A stretch of 64,000 bases of DNA from the NCBI GenBank assembly GCA_001314625.1, contig LJSH01000002.1, positions 340,458-404,457 of the forward strand. The letters run 5' to 3'. The notes beneath the pieces are model-generated. The model worked only from the letters and a program-made list of their open reading frames with translations. It was not told where the DNA came from and searched no databases. Both the position numbers and the translations under genes were made by a program. This document shows positions 43,804-52,407 of the stretch, in pieces. Numbering within the stretch: position 1 is the stretch's first letter; each line of letters starts with the position of its first letter. The stretch comes from Oceanicaulis sp. HLUCCA04 (GTDB taxonomy: Bacteria > Pseudomonadota > Alphaproteobacteria > Caulobacterales > Maricaulaceae).

Positions 43804-44814
43804 ATGGCACTTCGCGTGGCGATTAACGGGTTTGGCCGGATCGGCCGTCTGGCTTTACGGGCGGTTCTGGAACAAAAGCGCTGGCACGAAGTGGAAGTCG
43901 TTGCGATCAATGACAGCGCCACGCCGGAAGTGAATGCGCATCTGCTCACCTATGACAGCGTGCATGGCCGCTATCCGGGCGAAATCAAGCTGTTCGATGA
44001 CGGATTTGATGCCGGGTTCGGCAAGATCACCAAGGTCTCCAACCGCGACCCGTCCCAGTTGCCGTGGAAGGAGCTGGGCATTGATCTGGTGCTGGAATGC
44101 ACCGGCAAGTTCAATGACAAGGCGAGCGCTTCGGCGCACCTGTCATCGGGCGCCCGGCGCGTCCTGTGCTCGGCGCCGGCCAAGAATGCCGACAGAACGG
44201 TCGTCTACGGCGTCAACCATGCCAGCCTGACGGCCGATGACATCATTGTGTCAAACGCCTCCTGCACCACGAATGGCCTCGCGCCGGTCGCCAAGGTGCT
44301 CAACGACGCTGTCGGAATCGAGCAGGGTCATATGACCACGATTCACGCCTATACCGGCGACCAGCCCACGCTGGACCGCAATCACAAGGATCTGCACCGC
44401 GCACGCGCGGCCGCCATGTCGATGGTGCCGACCACGACGGGCGCGGCCAAGGCCGTTGCCGAAGTGCTGCCAGAGCTGAAAGGCCGGCTCGACGGTTCGG
44501 CCATCCGCGTGCCGACGCCGAATGTCTCGGTCATTGATCTGGTCTTTACGCCGGGCCGCGAAACCAGCATTGAGGAAATCAATGCCGCGATCCGCGAGGC
44601 TGCTGACGGGCCGATGAAGGGCGTTCTGGGCTATGACACCCTGCCGTTGGTTTCCATTGACTATAATCACGATCCGCGCTCATCCATCGTCGCTATCGAC
44701 AAGACCAATGTCATCAATGGCAGATTAGCGCGCGTGATGACCTGGTATGACAATGAGTGGGGCTTTGCCTGCCGTATGATTGATACGGCTGTGGCGATGG
44801 GCCGGCTGCTTTAG
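43804..44814 (+). CDS. gap: Glyceraldehyde-3-phosphate dehydrogenase
   Basis: 336 residues: NAD-binding start RVAINGFGRIGRLALRA and the active site SNASCTTNGLAP with the catalytic cysteine C154. WYDNEWGFACRM is the conserved C-terminal motif. First gene of gap-pgk-fba, 14 bp before pgk. The start ATG 43804 gives the canonical N-terminus. Confidence 0.96.
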   Translation: MALRVAINGFGRIGRLALRAVLEQKRWHEVEVVAINDSATPEVNAHLLTYDSVHGRYPGEIKLFDDGFDAGFGKITKVSNRDPSQLPWKELGIDLVLECTGKFNDKASASAHLSSGARRVLCSAPAKNADRTVVYGVNHASLTADDIIVSNASCTTNGLAPVAKVLNDAVGIEQGHMTTIHAYTGDQPTLDRNHKDLHRARAAAMSMVPTTTGAAKAVAEVLPELKGRLDGSAIRVPTPNVSVIDLVFTPGRETSIEEINAAIREAADGPMKGVLGYDTLPLVSIDYNHDPRSSIVAIDKTNVINGRLARVMTWYDNEWGFACRMIDTAVAMGRLL

Positions 44815-44828
44815 GGCTGATCACGATC

Positions 44829-46052
44829 ATGAACGAAGGCAAGATTGCCCGTCTGGAAGAAGCGCAAGTTTCCGGCAAGCGCGTGCTGGTGCGCGTCGAT
44901 TTCAATGTGCCGATGGCCGAAGGCCGCGTCAGTGATGACACGCGTCTCAAATCGGCCCTGCCGACCATTCAATGGCTGACGTCCCACGGCGCGCGGGTCA
45001 TCCTGCTGGCGCATTTCGGCCGCCCCAAGGGCAAGGTCGATACCAGCCAGAGCCTCAAACCCGTGATTGCGCCCTTGTCAGAACTGCTGGGCACGCCGGT
45101 GCGCTTTTCCAGCGAGTGCGTGGGCAAGGTGTCGGACAAGGCAGTGAGCGAGCTCAACGACGGCGATGTGCTCCTTCTGGAGAACACGCGCTTTCACACA
45201 GGCGAAGAAGCCAATGATCCCGAGTTTGCGGGCCAGCTGGCCGCGCTGGGCGATCTCTATGTCAATGATGCGTTTTCAGCCGCGCATCGGGCCCACGCCT
45301 CTACCGAGGGTGTCGCGCGCCTGCTTCCGGCTTTTGCAGGGCTCGCCCTCCAGCGTGAGATGGATCACGTGAAGGCGGCACTGGAAAACCCGGAGCGCCC
45401 GCTGCTGGCGGTTGTCGGCGGGGCAAAGGTGTCGACCAAGATCGACCTTCTGTTGAACCTCGTCACGAAGGTGAACCGGCTCTTTGTCGGCGGGGCGATG
45501 GCCAATACCTTCCTGGCGGCCAATGGCGTGGATGTTGGCAAGAGCCTGCATGAACCCGATCTTCTGGGCACTGCTCGCGACATCATGGCGGCGGCAGAAA
45601 AGTCGGGTTGCCAGCTTCTCCTGCCCGAGGATGTCGTGGTCGCGCGCGAACTGAAAGCCAAGGCTGCGCGCCGCGTCGCCGGACTGGACGAGATTGCGCG
45701 CGACGAGATGATCCTTGATTGCGGTCCTGCCACGATTGATGCGCTGGCCGATTCCATCGAAAGCGCGAAAACACTGGTGTGGAACGGCCCGTTGGGCGCG
45801 TTCGAGATGGTGCCGTTTGATACGGGCACGATCGAGGCAGCCCGGTTTGTGGCCCAGCGCGTGCGCGACCGCAAGCTGGTGGCCGTGGCGGGCGGCGGCG
45901 ATACGGTGTCCGCACTCAATCATGCCGGCGTTGCCGGAGATTTCACCTTTGTCTCGACCGCTGGCGGCGCGTTTCTGGAATGGCTGGAGGGCAAGTCCCT
46001 TCCCGGCATAGAGGTTTTGCGGCAAACGGCGCAATCGGGTTCAGGGCAATAG
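44829..46052 (+). CDS. pgk: Phosphoglycerate kinase
   Basis: Reversibly transfers phosphate from 1,3-bisphosphoglycerate to ADP. 407 residues: KRVLVRVDFNVPMAEGRVSD, HFGRPKGKVD, LLENTRFHTGEE, VGGAKVSTKIDLL, WNGPLGAFE and the C-terminal AGGGDTVSALNHAG. Second gene of the glycolytic run; 24 bp before fba. Confidence 0.97.
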   Translation: MNEGKIARLEEAQVSGKRVLVRVDFNVPMAEGRVSDDTRLKSALPTIQWLTSHGARVILLAHFGRPKGKVDTSQSLKPVIAPLSELLGTPVRFSSECVGKVSDKAVSELNDGDVLLLENTRFHTGEEANDPEFAGQLAALGDLYVNDAFSAAHRAHASTEGVARLLPAFAGLALQREMDHVKAALENPERPLLAVVGGAKVSTKIDLLLNLVTKVNRLFVGGAMANTFLAANGVDVGKSLHEPDLLGTARDIMAAAEKSGCQLLLPEDVVVARELKAKAARRVAGLDEIARDEMILDCGPATIDALADSIESAKTLVWNGPLGAFEMVPFDTGTIEAARFVAQRVRDRKLVAVAGGGDTVSALNHAGVAGDFTFVSTAGGAFLEWLEGKSLPGIEVLRQTAQSGSGQ

Positions 46053-46076
46053 CAGGCAATACGGGGGAGTTTGATT

Positions 46077-47099
46077 ATGGATATTGACGCGCTTTACGAG
46101 ACCGCGATGCGCATGGTCGCGCCGGGCAAGGGCATTCTGGCGGCGGATGAGTCTACAGGCACGATCAAGAAGCGCTTTGACACGATCAAGCTGGCCTCCA
46201 CCGAGGACAGCCGCCGTGACTGGCGCGAAATGCTGTTCCGCACCGAACCGGCCATGAGCGAGCATATTTCCGGTGTGATCCTGTATGACGAGACGCTTCG
46301 GCAGAAGGCCAAGGATGGCACACCGCTGGCCGAGCTGATCGCGAAAGCCGGTGCGGTTCCCGGCATCAAGGTGGATACCGGCGCCAAGCCACTGGCCGGC
46401 GCGCCGGGCGAGATGGTTACCGAAGGACTGGACGGGCTGCGCGAGCGGCTGGCCGAATATCACGCGCTCGGCGCGCGCTTTGCCAAATGGCGCGCTGTCA
46501 TCAATATCGGTACCGGCGGCGACGAAAGCGTGCCGTCGCAATACTGCATCAACGCCAACATGCATGCGCTCGCACGCTATGCGATGCTGTGCCAGGAAGC
46601 GGGTATCGTTCCCATCGTCGAGCCGGAAGTCATCATGGATGGCGACCATGATATCGACCGCTGCTATGAGGTGACCGAGTTCGGCCTGAAGCGGCTTTAT
46701 GCCGAATTGTTCGATCAGGGTGTGGTGCTGGAAGGCACGATCCTGAAGCCCAACATGGTCATCTCCGGCACGAATTGCGCCACGCAGGCGAGCCGCGAGG
46801 AAGTTGCCGAGATGACGGTGCAGTGCCTGACCAATTGCGTGCCCGCCTCCGTGCCGGGCATCGCTTTCCTGTCGGGGGGGCAATCGGATGTGGACGCGAC
46901 CGCGCATCTTAACATCATGAATGCAGGTTTTGACCTGCCCTGGCCGCTGACCTTCTCCTATGGCCGCGCGCTGCAGGCAGCGCCTTTGGCGGCATGGGCC
47001 GGCAACGATGAAGCCGCCGGCCAGCAAGCCTTCAATCACCGTGCGAAGATGAACGGCCTTGCCGCGCTCGGTGAATGGGATGAAGGCTTGGAAGGGTAG
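46077..47099 (+). CDS. Class I fructose-bisphosphate aldolase
   Basis: Schiff-base aldolase of 340 residues, close to eukaryotic-type class I aldolases: GKGILAADESTGTIKKRF, the Schiff-base lysine K224 in GTILKPNMVIS, and LSGGQSDVDATAHLN. The start ATG 46077 follows GGGGGAG; a TTG two codons upstream is less likely. No class II fba is seen here. Followed by a bidirectional terminator. Confidence 0.95.
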   Translation: MDIDALYETAMRMVAPGKGILAADESTGTIKKRFDTIKLASTEDSRRDWREMLFRTEPAMSEHISGVILYDETLRQKAKDGTPLAELIAKAGAVPGIKVDTGAKPLAGAPGEMVTEGLDGLRERLAEYHALGARFAKWRAVINIGTGGDESVPSQYCINANMHALARYAMLCQEAGIVPIVEPEVIMDGDHDIDRCYEVTEFGLKRLYAELFDQGVVLEGTILKPNMVISGTNCATQASREEVAEMTVQCLTNCVPASVPGIAFLSGGQSDVDATAHLNIMNAGFDLPWPLTFSYGRALQAAPLAAWAGNDEAAGQQAFNHRAKMNGLAALGEWDEGLEG

Positions 47100-47121
47100 G
47101 CCCCGTCTACTGCTATTGAAC

Positions 47122-47149
47122 AAAAAAGGCCCGGCATTGCCGGGCCTTT
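47122..47149. terminator. Bidirectional terminator between fba and the secreted-protein gene
   Basis: 8-bp stem GGCCCGGC / GCCGGGCC with a 3-nt loop, six A on the left and TTTC on the right, between convergent genes. Confidence 0.85.
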
Positions 47150-47177
47150 CTCGTTTCAGGTACCGGAATCGGTAAAC

Positions 47178-47615
47178 CTAGTACTCGGTGAAGTAGACCA
47201 CCGCGTTTGCCGTACCGCCCGAATAGGTGCCGACCCAGATGTCATACTGGCCGGAGCCGGACAGGGTGACGCGCGGGTTCAGACCGTCGAAATCGTCATT
47301 GCAGTACCAGCGGCCATCGGGGCCATTGACCACGATGGTGGTGTCGGCACCGGATTCGGCACCGATGGAGATACGCCCGCCATCAAAGTTCAGGCGCACG
47401 TCCGGTGCGTCCGAGATGGATCCGGCGCACGAGCCGCCCAGACGGTTGGCGTTGATCGTGCCGCCCGCGACGACGTTCACGGTCTGCGGATCGGGCAGGA
47501 AGCCGGCGCTGAGCGAGTAGGTGCCGAAATTCGGGTTGAGGCCGTAATTTTGCGCAGACGCAGCTGCACCCAGGCTAAGCGCGGCCAGGGCGGCGCAAGC
47601 GACAGTTCTGATCAT
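47178..47615 (-). CDS. Secreted beta-rich protein
   Basis: 145 residues with a signal peptide (MIRTVACAALAALSLGAAAS, cut near SAQ). The mature part contains NPNFGTYSLSAGFLPDPQTV, GGSCAGSISDAPDVRLNFDG, ADTTIVVNGPDGRWYCNDDF and SGSGQYDIWVGTYSGGTAN, a PPC-like beta-sandwich repeat widely found in secreted Maricaulales and Caulobacterales proteins and sometimes fused to peptidases. Two cysteines may form a disulfide. Binding target unknown. Start ATG 47615. Confidence 0.75.
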   Translation of the reverse strand: MIRTVACAALAALSLGAAASAQNYGLNPNFGTYSLSAGFLPDPQTVNVVAGGTINANRLGGSCAGSISDAPDVRLNFDGGRISIGAESGADTTIVVNGPDGRWYCNDDFDGLNPRVTLSGSGQYDIWVGTYSGGTANAVVYFTEY

Positions 47616-47796
47616 GAAAGTCTCCAAAAAAATGGGGATAGCCCCCGCCATCCAGTCGACCATAACTGGCAGACGGGACGATCCGTGTGGTAGCAGGCAT
47701 TTTTGTGGCAGGGAAAAAGAAAATTATGAACGAAGCTGCGGCCTAAATGATTGCCTGCCTTCCACTTTTCACCCCAAGCGTGTATCGGTCCTGAAT

Positions 47797-48420
47797 ATGT
47801 CGCGCTGTCAGCTCTATCTTCTCACCCCGCCGCGCATTGATGCGGATTTTGCCGCCACCCTGGACGCCGTACTGGCCGAGGGTGTGGCAAGCGTACTGCA
47901 GATACGCCTGAAGGATCAGCCGGAAAACCAGCTGCCTGGCCTGCTCCCGCCACTGGTGAAGACAGCCAGGCGCCATGGCGTCAGCGTCGTGATGAATGAC
48001 CGGCCCGATCTCGCGGTGCATTATGGTATGGATGGGGCCCATATCGGTCAGGAAGACGCGCCTTATGCCCAGGCGCGCGCGGCGGTTGGCAAGACCGGCA
48101 TTGTCGGCGTGACCTGTCATGACAGCCGCCATCTGGCGATGACAGCAGCCGAAAGCGGCGCAGACTATGTGGCGTTCGGGTCCATGTTTCCCACTGCCAC
48201 GAAATCGCCCAAGGCGTCGGCTTCTGTGGAACTTATCGAGTGGTGGAGCGAAGTCTTTGAGGTGCCATGCGTAGCGATTGGCGGCATTACGCCGGAGAAT
48301 GCAAAACCCGTGATAGAGGCCGGTGCGGATTTTATCGCGGTGTCGGCGGGCGTGTGGAGCCATCCGGCCGGTCCGTTGGAAGGCGTGCGCGCGTTTGGCG
48401 CGCTGCTCTCGGAGCGCTAG
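47797..48420 (+). CDS. thiE: Thiamine phosphate synthase
   Basis: Joins HMP-PP and thiazole phosphate to thiamine phosphate. 207 residues from ATG 47797: CQLYLLTPPRIDADF, VLQIRLKDQPENQL (the QxRxK-type phosphate loop), VVMNDRPDLAVHYGMDGAHI, GQEDAPYAQARA, VGVTCHDSRHLAMTA, YVAFGSMFPTATKS and AIGGITPENAKPVIEAGAD. No TPP riboswitch was recognised upstream. The next gene's signal peptide is encoded in its 3' end in another frame. Confidence 0.93.
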   Translation: MSRCQLYLLTPPRIDADFAATLDAVLAEGVASVLQIRLKDQPENQLPGLLPPLVKTARRHGVSVVMNDRPDLAVHYGMDGAHIGQEDAPYAQARAAVGKTGIVGVTCHDSRHLAMTAAESGADYVAFGSMFPTATKSPKASASVELIEWWSEVFEVPCVAIGGITPENAKPVIEAGADFIAVSAGVWSHPAGPLEGVRAFGALLSER

Positions 48421-49529
48421 CCGCACTGAGCGTCTGCGCCGCCCCTGTGCTGGCGCAGGAGCCCGAACTGCCGCCGGGGCTCGCTGAACACGCGGAACGC
48501 AATCGCTCAGGCGAATCCGTGGAAGAACGCAGCCCGTCTGATCAGGCGATGGCCAGAGCGTCGGCAGCCTATGTCACCGGCGATTACTTAAGCGCGCGAA
48601 TCCATGCCGAGCGCGCGGCCGCCGTCGGCGAGCCGCGTGGCGCAACGCTTGCGGGCCACATATTGCTGCACGGCCTTGCCGGTGAGCCCGATGAGACAAG
48701 CGCCGTGCGCTGGCTGAACCGGGCCGGTGAGCAGGGCGAGATCGATGCACTGATCATCCTGGCCTCTTTGGCGGCGGAGAGCCGGGGCGGGCTTGAGCCG
48801 CATCATGCGCGCGAATATCTCAACAGGGCCGCCGGAACCGGCGATGCCAGAGCCGCCTATGAGCTGGGCACGTATCTGCGCGAGTCGGGTGATCCGGGTG
48901 TGGCGGCGACGGCGCTGGACTGGATGCGCCTGTCTGCTGAAGCGGGCCTTCCGCGCGCCATGGCCGCCTATGCGGCAGCGCTCGATGACTGGGTACACGG
49001 ACCCAACGATCCTGAGCTTGCCCGGCCCTGGTACATCCGTGCCGGAGAGGCGGGTGATGCGCCCTCTGCAGCGATAGCCGGCGTGATGCTGATAACCGGC
49101 GAGGGCGGCGCAGCCGACGAAGAGGCGGGCCGCGCACTGCTTCGCATGGCTGCCGAGATGAGCCTGCCTGCCGCGATGGGCGACTATGCCCTGCTGCTGA
49201 TGCAGGACGCCGAAAGCGGGGACGGGGATTACCAGCAGGCAGCCAGCTGGGCGCGTCGCGGCGCCGAAGCGGGCGATGCACAGGCGCAATTTCTGTATGC
49301 GGGCGCGCTGGCCACAGGCCGCGGTGTGTTGCGCGATATGGAACAGGCCTATGTGTGGGTCAGACGGGCGGGATATCCAAGGGATAACTCGCTGGATGAT
49401 GACCCCCAGCGTGAACGGCTGGAAGCCCAGCTTGAAGAGCTTTTTACCCACGACACGGTCAATCGGCTGGAAGCAGAGGCGTTGTCGGGAATGGCGCAGA
49501 GATACCGGCTCAATCCTGCTGGGGACTAG
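48354..49529 (+). CDS. Sel1-repeat exported protein
   Basis: 391 residues from GTG 48354. A signal peptide (RVWRAALGALAALSVCAAPV, cut near LAQ) precedes tandem Sel1-like repeats of about 36 residues, e.g. DETSAVRWLNRAGEQGEIDA, GDARAAYELGTYLRESGDPG and GDYQQAASWARRGAEAGDAQ. Sel1 arrays mediate protein-protein contacts in the periplasm. The first 67 bp overlap the end of thiE in a different frame, which is unusual because the signal peptide is encoded there; an upstream in-frame ATG (48267) would lengthen the overlap. Confidence 0.8.
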   Translation: MEPSGRSVGRRARVWRAALGALAALSVCAAPVLAQEPELPPGLAEHAERNRSGESVEERSPSDQAMARASAAYVTGDYLSARIHAERAAAVGEPRGATLAGHILLHGLAGEPDETSAVRWLNRAGEQGEIDALIILASLAAESRGGLEPHHAREYLNRAAGTGDARAAYELGTYLRESGDPGVAATALDWMRLSAEAGLPRAMAAYAAALDDWVHGPNDPELARPWYIRAGEAGDAPSAAIAGVMLITGEGGAADEEAGRALLRMAAEMSLPAAMGDYALLLMQDAESGDGDYQQAASWARRGAEAGDAQAQFLYAGALATGRGVLRDMEQAYVWVRRAGYPRDNSLDDDPQRERLEAQLEELFTHDTVNRLEAEALSGMAQRYRLNPAGD

Positions 49530-49578
49530 GTTCAGGCACACTGGCGGATCTGATCACCCCAGCCCGCCGGAGCCGCCC

Positions 49579-50097
49579 ATGTCTGATGCTTTTGCAAATG
49601 CCCTTGCCCATGTCCTCCTGCATGAAGGCGGTTATGTGGACCACCCAGATGATCCGGGCGGGGCGACGAAGTTCGGCATTACGCTCGGCACGCTGCAGGG
49701 CTGGCGCGGCCGCGCCGTGACGACGGCCGATGTGAAGGCGCTGAAGCAGGCCGAGGCGGGCGCGATCTACAAGGCGCGTTACTGGGATCAATGCCGGTGC
49801 GATGAACTGCCTGAGCCAGTGGCGTTCATCGTATTTGACGCGGCCGTCAATCACGGGCCCGGCCGGGCTGTCAGACTGTTGCAGGAAGCCTTGGGCGTTG
49901 CCGCCGATGGCCGTATCGGTCCGGTGACGCTGGCCGCTGCCAGTTCAGCAGAGCCTGTGGCCCTCCTCACCGGGATCGCCGCGCGGCGCATGGTGCTCTA
50001 CGCCAGTCTCGCTCATTTCCGGACGTTCGGCCTTGGCTGGTCGCGCCGTCTGATGGAGACGTTTGTGGCTGCACTCCCCACCAGCCTTGCCGCCTGA
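49579..50097 (+). CDS. GH108 lysozyme-like N-acetylmuramidase
   Basis: 172 residues. The glycoside hydrolase 108 motif LLHEGGYVDHPDDPGGATKF (catalytic Glu in EGGY) opens the protein and is followed by GIYKARYWDQCRCDELPEP-like sequence (seen as AIYKARYWDQCRCDELPEPV) and by a PG_binding_3 half (VNHGPGRAVRLLQEALGVAA, DGRIGPVTLAA). Such proteins are mostly phage endolysins or gene-transfer-agent lysozymes. No signal peptide, holin or phage genes are adjacent, so it is orphaned or domesticated. Weak ribosome site. Confidence 0.85.
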   Translation: MSDAFANALAHVLLHEGGYVDHPDDPGGATKFGITLGTLQGWRGRAVTTADVKALKQAEAGAIYKARYWDQCRCDELPEPVAFIVFDAAVNHGPGRAVRLLQEALGVAADGRIGPVTLAAASSAEPVALLTGIAARRMVLYASLAHFRTFGLGWSRRLMETFVAALPTSLAA

Positions 50098-50179
50098 CGC
50101 TGCCACTGATACACCCGCGCGCGATTTGACGTGGCATCCCCGCCTGTGACGCTGGCAGGGGTCAGTGGGACATTTTCCG

Positions 50180-50758
50180 ATGAAGATCAACGGTAACGAA
50201 ATCAAGCCGGGCATGGTGATCAAGCACCAGGAGACGTTGTGGACAGCCATCAAGGCTGACCATGTGAAGCCGGGCAAGGGCGGCGCGTTCGCCCAGGTCG
50301 AGCTGAAGAACATTCTCGATGGCCGCAAGCTCAATGAGCGTTTCCGCTCAGCCGACAAGGTGGAGCGCGTGCGTCTCGACCAGCGCGACTATCAGTATCT
50401 CTACCCCGAAGGCGAGATGCTGGTGTTCATGAACACGGAAAATTACGAGCAGATATCGCTGCACATAGATTTCGTAGGCGAGGAGCGCGCCGCCTATCTG
50501 ACCGACGGCATGATGGTGATGGTCGAGCTCTACGAAGACCGGCCCATCGGCATCGATCTGCCCCAGCATGTCGAGCTGGAGGTCATCGACACCGAGCCGG
50601 TGGTCAAGGGCCAGACGGCGGCCAATTCCTACAAGCCGGCCATCCTGACCGGGAATATCCGCTCGGCCGTGCCGCCTTTCGTGGGCGTGGGCGAGCGCGT
50701 GGTGGTGGCCACCGAGGACGGCAGTTACGTGCGCCGCGCGGAAATGGGAAGTTTCTGA
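50180..50758 (+). CDS. efp: Elongation factor P
   Basis: Relieves ribosome stalling at polyproline. 192 residues from ATG 50180: [37 protein letters not shown] with the modifiable lysine K33 in PGKG, and the C-terminal EP signature region [14 protein letters not shown]. No genes for lysine modification (epmAB) or rhamnosylation (earP) are adjacent. suhB starts one base after its stop. Confidence 0.95.
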   Translation: MKINGNEIKPGMVIKHQETLWTAIKADHVKPGKGGAFAQVELKNILDGRKLNERFRSADKVERVRLDQRDYQYLYPEGEMLVFMNTENYEQISLHIDFVGEERAAYLTDGMMVMVELYEDRPIGIDLPQHVELEVIDTEPVVKGQTAANSYKPAILTGNIRSAVPPFVGVGERVVVATEDGSYVRRAEMGSF

Positions 50759-50759
50759 C

Positions 50760-51557
50760 TTGTCCCAGGTTTCAGCGCTTATGCAGGTGATGACCGGCGC
50801 CGTGCGCAAGGCGGGCCGCAAGCTCGCGCGCGATTTTGGCGAGGTGGAGCACTTGCAGGTCTCCAAAAAGGGCCCGGCAGACTTCGTGTCGACAGCCGAT
50901 GCGAAGGCCGAGGAAACCCTGTTTGAGGAGCTCTCGCGCGCCCGGCCCGGCTACAGCTTCCTGATGGAAGAGCGCGGGCTTGTGGAGGGAACGGACAAGT
51001 CCCACCGCTGGATCGTTGATCCGCTGGACGGCACGACGAATTTCCTGCACGGCCAGCCGCATTTTGCGGTGTCGGTCGCGCTGGAGCGCGAAGGCGAGCT
51101 GATTGCCGGTGTTGTCTACAACCCGGCGACCGACGATTTCTTTCACGCCGAAAAGGGCCGCGGCGCGTATATGAATGACCGGCGCCTTCGCGTGTCGGGC
51201 CGTATCCAGCTTGATGAATGCGTGATCGCCACCGGCATGCCGTTTGCGGGCAAGTCCGGCCATGCCAAATTCCTTACCGAACTACATGCCATCATGCCCC
51301 ACACCGCGGGCGTAAGGCGCTATGGCGCGGCCTCGCTCGATCTGGCATGGACGGCGGCAGGCCGGTTTGACGGGTTTTTTGAACGTAATCTGAAAGCGTG
51401 GGACATCGCGGCCGGTATCGTCCTGGTGCGCGAAGCGGGCGGCTATGCCGGTTCGCTGGATGGTACCGGCGATGTACTGGAAACCGGCGACATTGTTGCC
51501 GGCAACGAATTTGCCTTTAGCGAGCTGAAAAAGCGTCTCGCGAAGGTGGGCGGGTAG
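50760..51557 (+). CDS. suhB: Inositol-1-monophosphatase family protein
   Basis: Mg-dependent phosphatase of 265 residues; SuhB also acts in rRNA antitermination in enterobacteria. Motifs: FLMEERGL (metal Glu), WIVDPLDGTTNFLHG and LKAWDIAAGIVLVREAGGYA, together the full IMPase signature. The TTG start at 50760 follows GGGAAG and is 1 bp after efp, so the two form an operon; ATG 50781 is an alternative. It ends at the border of the AT-richer island. Confidence 0.93.
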   Translation: MSQVSALMQVMTGAVRKAGRKLARDFGEVEHLQVSKKGPADFVSTADAKAEETLFEELSRARPGYSFLMEERGLVEGTDKSHRWIVDPLDGTTNFLHGQPHFAVSVALEREGELIAGVVYNPATDDFFHAEKGRGAYMNDRRLRVSGRIQLDECVIATGMPFAGKSGHAKFLTELHAIMPHTAGVRRYGAASLDLAWTAAGRFDGFFERNLKAWDIAAGIVLVREAGGYAGSLDGTGDVLETGDIVAGNEFAFSELKKRLAKVGG

Positions 51558-51609
51558 CTGGGAGTCGGCGTTGAGCGTATTATTACCTTTACCTATTTAA
51601 CCCAGCATT

Positions 51610-52017
51610 CTAATCGTCTTCGTTTTCAACAGCTTCCCATTCTGCAAGGCGTTCCTCAGTTATCCAGCAGGTTTCGCCACGACGAAATCCATCAGCTCCA
51701 ACATATCGATAGTAACGCTCCCTGAAAGCGTCTAATGCGGCGTCGAACTGGACCATCATCAATAGTGCGTCGCTTACCTGGGGCAGCGATTCATTTTCCA
51801 AAATGTGTAAGTATTTTCCTTCGGGTTCCTGCTTTAGGAATGTCATTAGGTCATTGAGCACGTTGTTGATGAGCTTCACCTTGCTATCGCTAAGGGTTGC
51901 ATCCGGCTTCTTTTTTGACAATTCTCGCACTTCATGTAAGAGAGCCGCAAACATACCTTTTGCAGATTCATATATTTTAACGTTGGCCTCGGTCGTAGTA
52001 GCACCAAAATCTATCAT
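51610..52017 (-). CDS. Island protein C: small helical protein, paralog of the upstream gene
   Basis: 135 residues from ATG 52017, overlapping the previous stop as ATGA. Entirely helical and soluble by eye: YESAKGMFAALLHEVRELSK, KKPDATLSDSKVKLINNVLN, then LPQVSDALLMMVQFDAALDA and a C-terminal acidic tail. It aligns without gaps to the neighbouring 127-residue protein over 37 positions with 12 identities (this protein 26-62, the neighbour 20-56), so the two arose by tandem duplication. I recognise no named domain. Third and last gene of the island operon. Confidence 0.75.
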   Translation of the reverse strand: MIDFGATTTEANVKIYESAKGMFAALLHEVRELSKKKPDATLSDSKVKLINNVLNDLMTFLKQEPEGKYLHILENESLPQVSDALLMMVQFDAALDAFRERYYRYVGADGFRRGETCWITEERLAEWEAVENEDD

Positions 52018-52397
52018 TTCTTTCCAACTTTGCTTGGGGGTCCGGAACGAATATCGCTTGGTTCTCCGCCAACGACATACACCCACTTACCTTGCCAAAA
52101 TTTGACGTTGTCAGAGCGATAGCGTTCAGCCTCTTCCATGTACTGCGCAATGACTAAAGCGACGTCACTATTTGATGGCACGTCATCGAGCTCGAAGCCG
52201 TCGAAGTCTTCAAACGGGAGATAATTCGGCTTCAAAGTATCATTAGCAGATGAAACCACCTTATTAACTAGCCGCAATTTAAAGGAGTTCACCCCATCAT
52301 TGGGGGATTTTTTGGTTAAAAGGCTAATTTCTGAATGAAGGCCTTGAAGTTGGCCAATAAGTTTTTCAAGTTGTTCAACGTCATCTTTGTGTTTCAT
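52014..52397 (-). CDS. Island protein B: small helical protein, paralog of the downstream gene
   Basis: 127 residues from ATG 52397. An N-terminal coiled-coil-like helix (DDVEQLEKLIGQLQGLHSEI) leads into TKKSPNDGVNSFKLRLVNKV, the core shared with island protein C, then VPSNSDVALVIAQYMEEAER (sharing PxxSDxxLxxxxQ with its paralog) and a basic tail SGPPSKVGKK. No catalytic motif is seen. It begins 10 bp after the nuclease-like gene and overlaps protein C by ATGA, so all three are one transcript and B and C are made in linked amounts. Confidence 0.75.
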   Translation of the reverse strand: MKHKDDVEQLEKLIGQLQGLHSEISLLTKKSPNDGVNSFKLRLVNKVVSSANDTLKPNYLPFEDFDGFELDDVPSNSDVALVIAQYMEEAERYRSDNVKFWQGKWVYVVGGEPSDIRSGPPSKVGKK

Positions 52398-52407
52398 TTT
52401 GCACTCT

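Noticed and set aside
46041-47123. Minus-strand open frame opposite fba
   Set aside because: Class I aldolase with its Schiff-base lysine is unambiguous on the plus strand.
47616-47796. TPP riboswitch upstream of thiE
   Set aside because: The conserved CUGAGA core of the THI element was not found.
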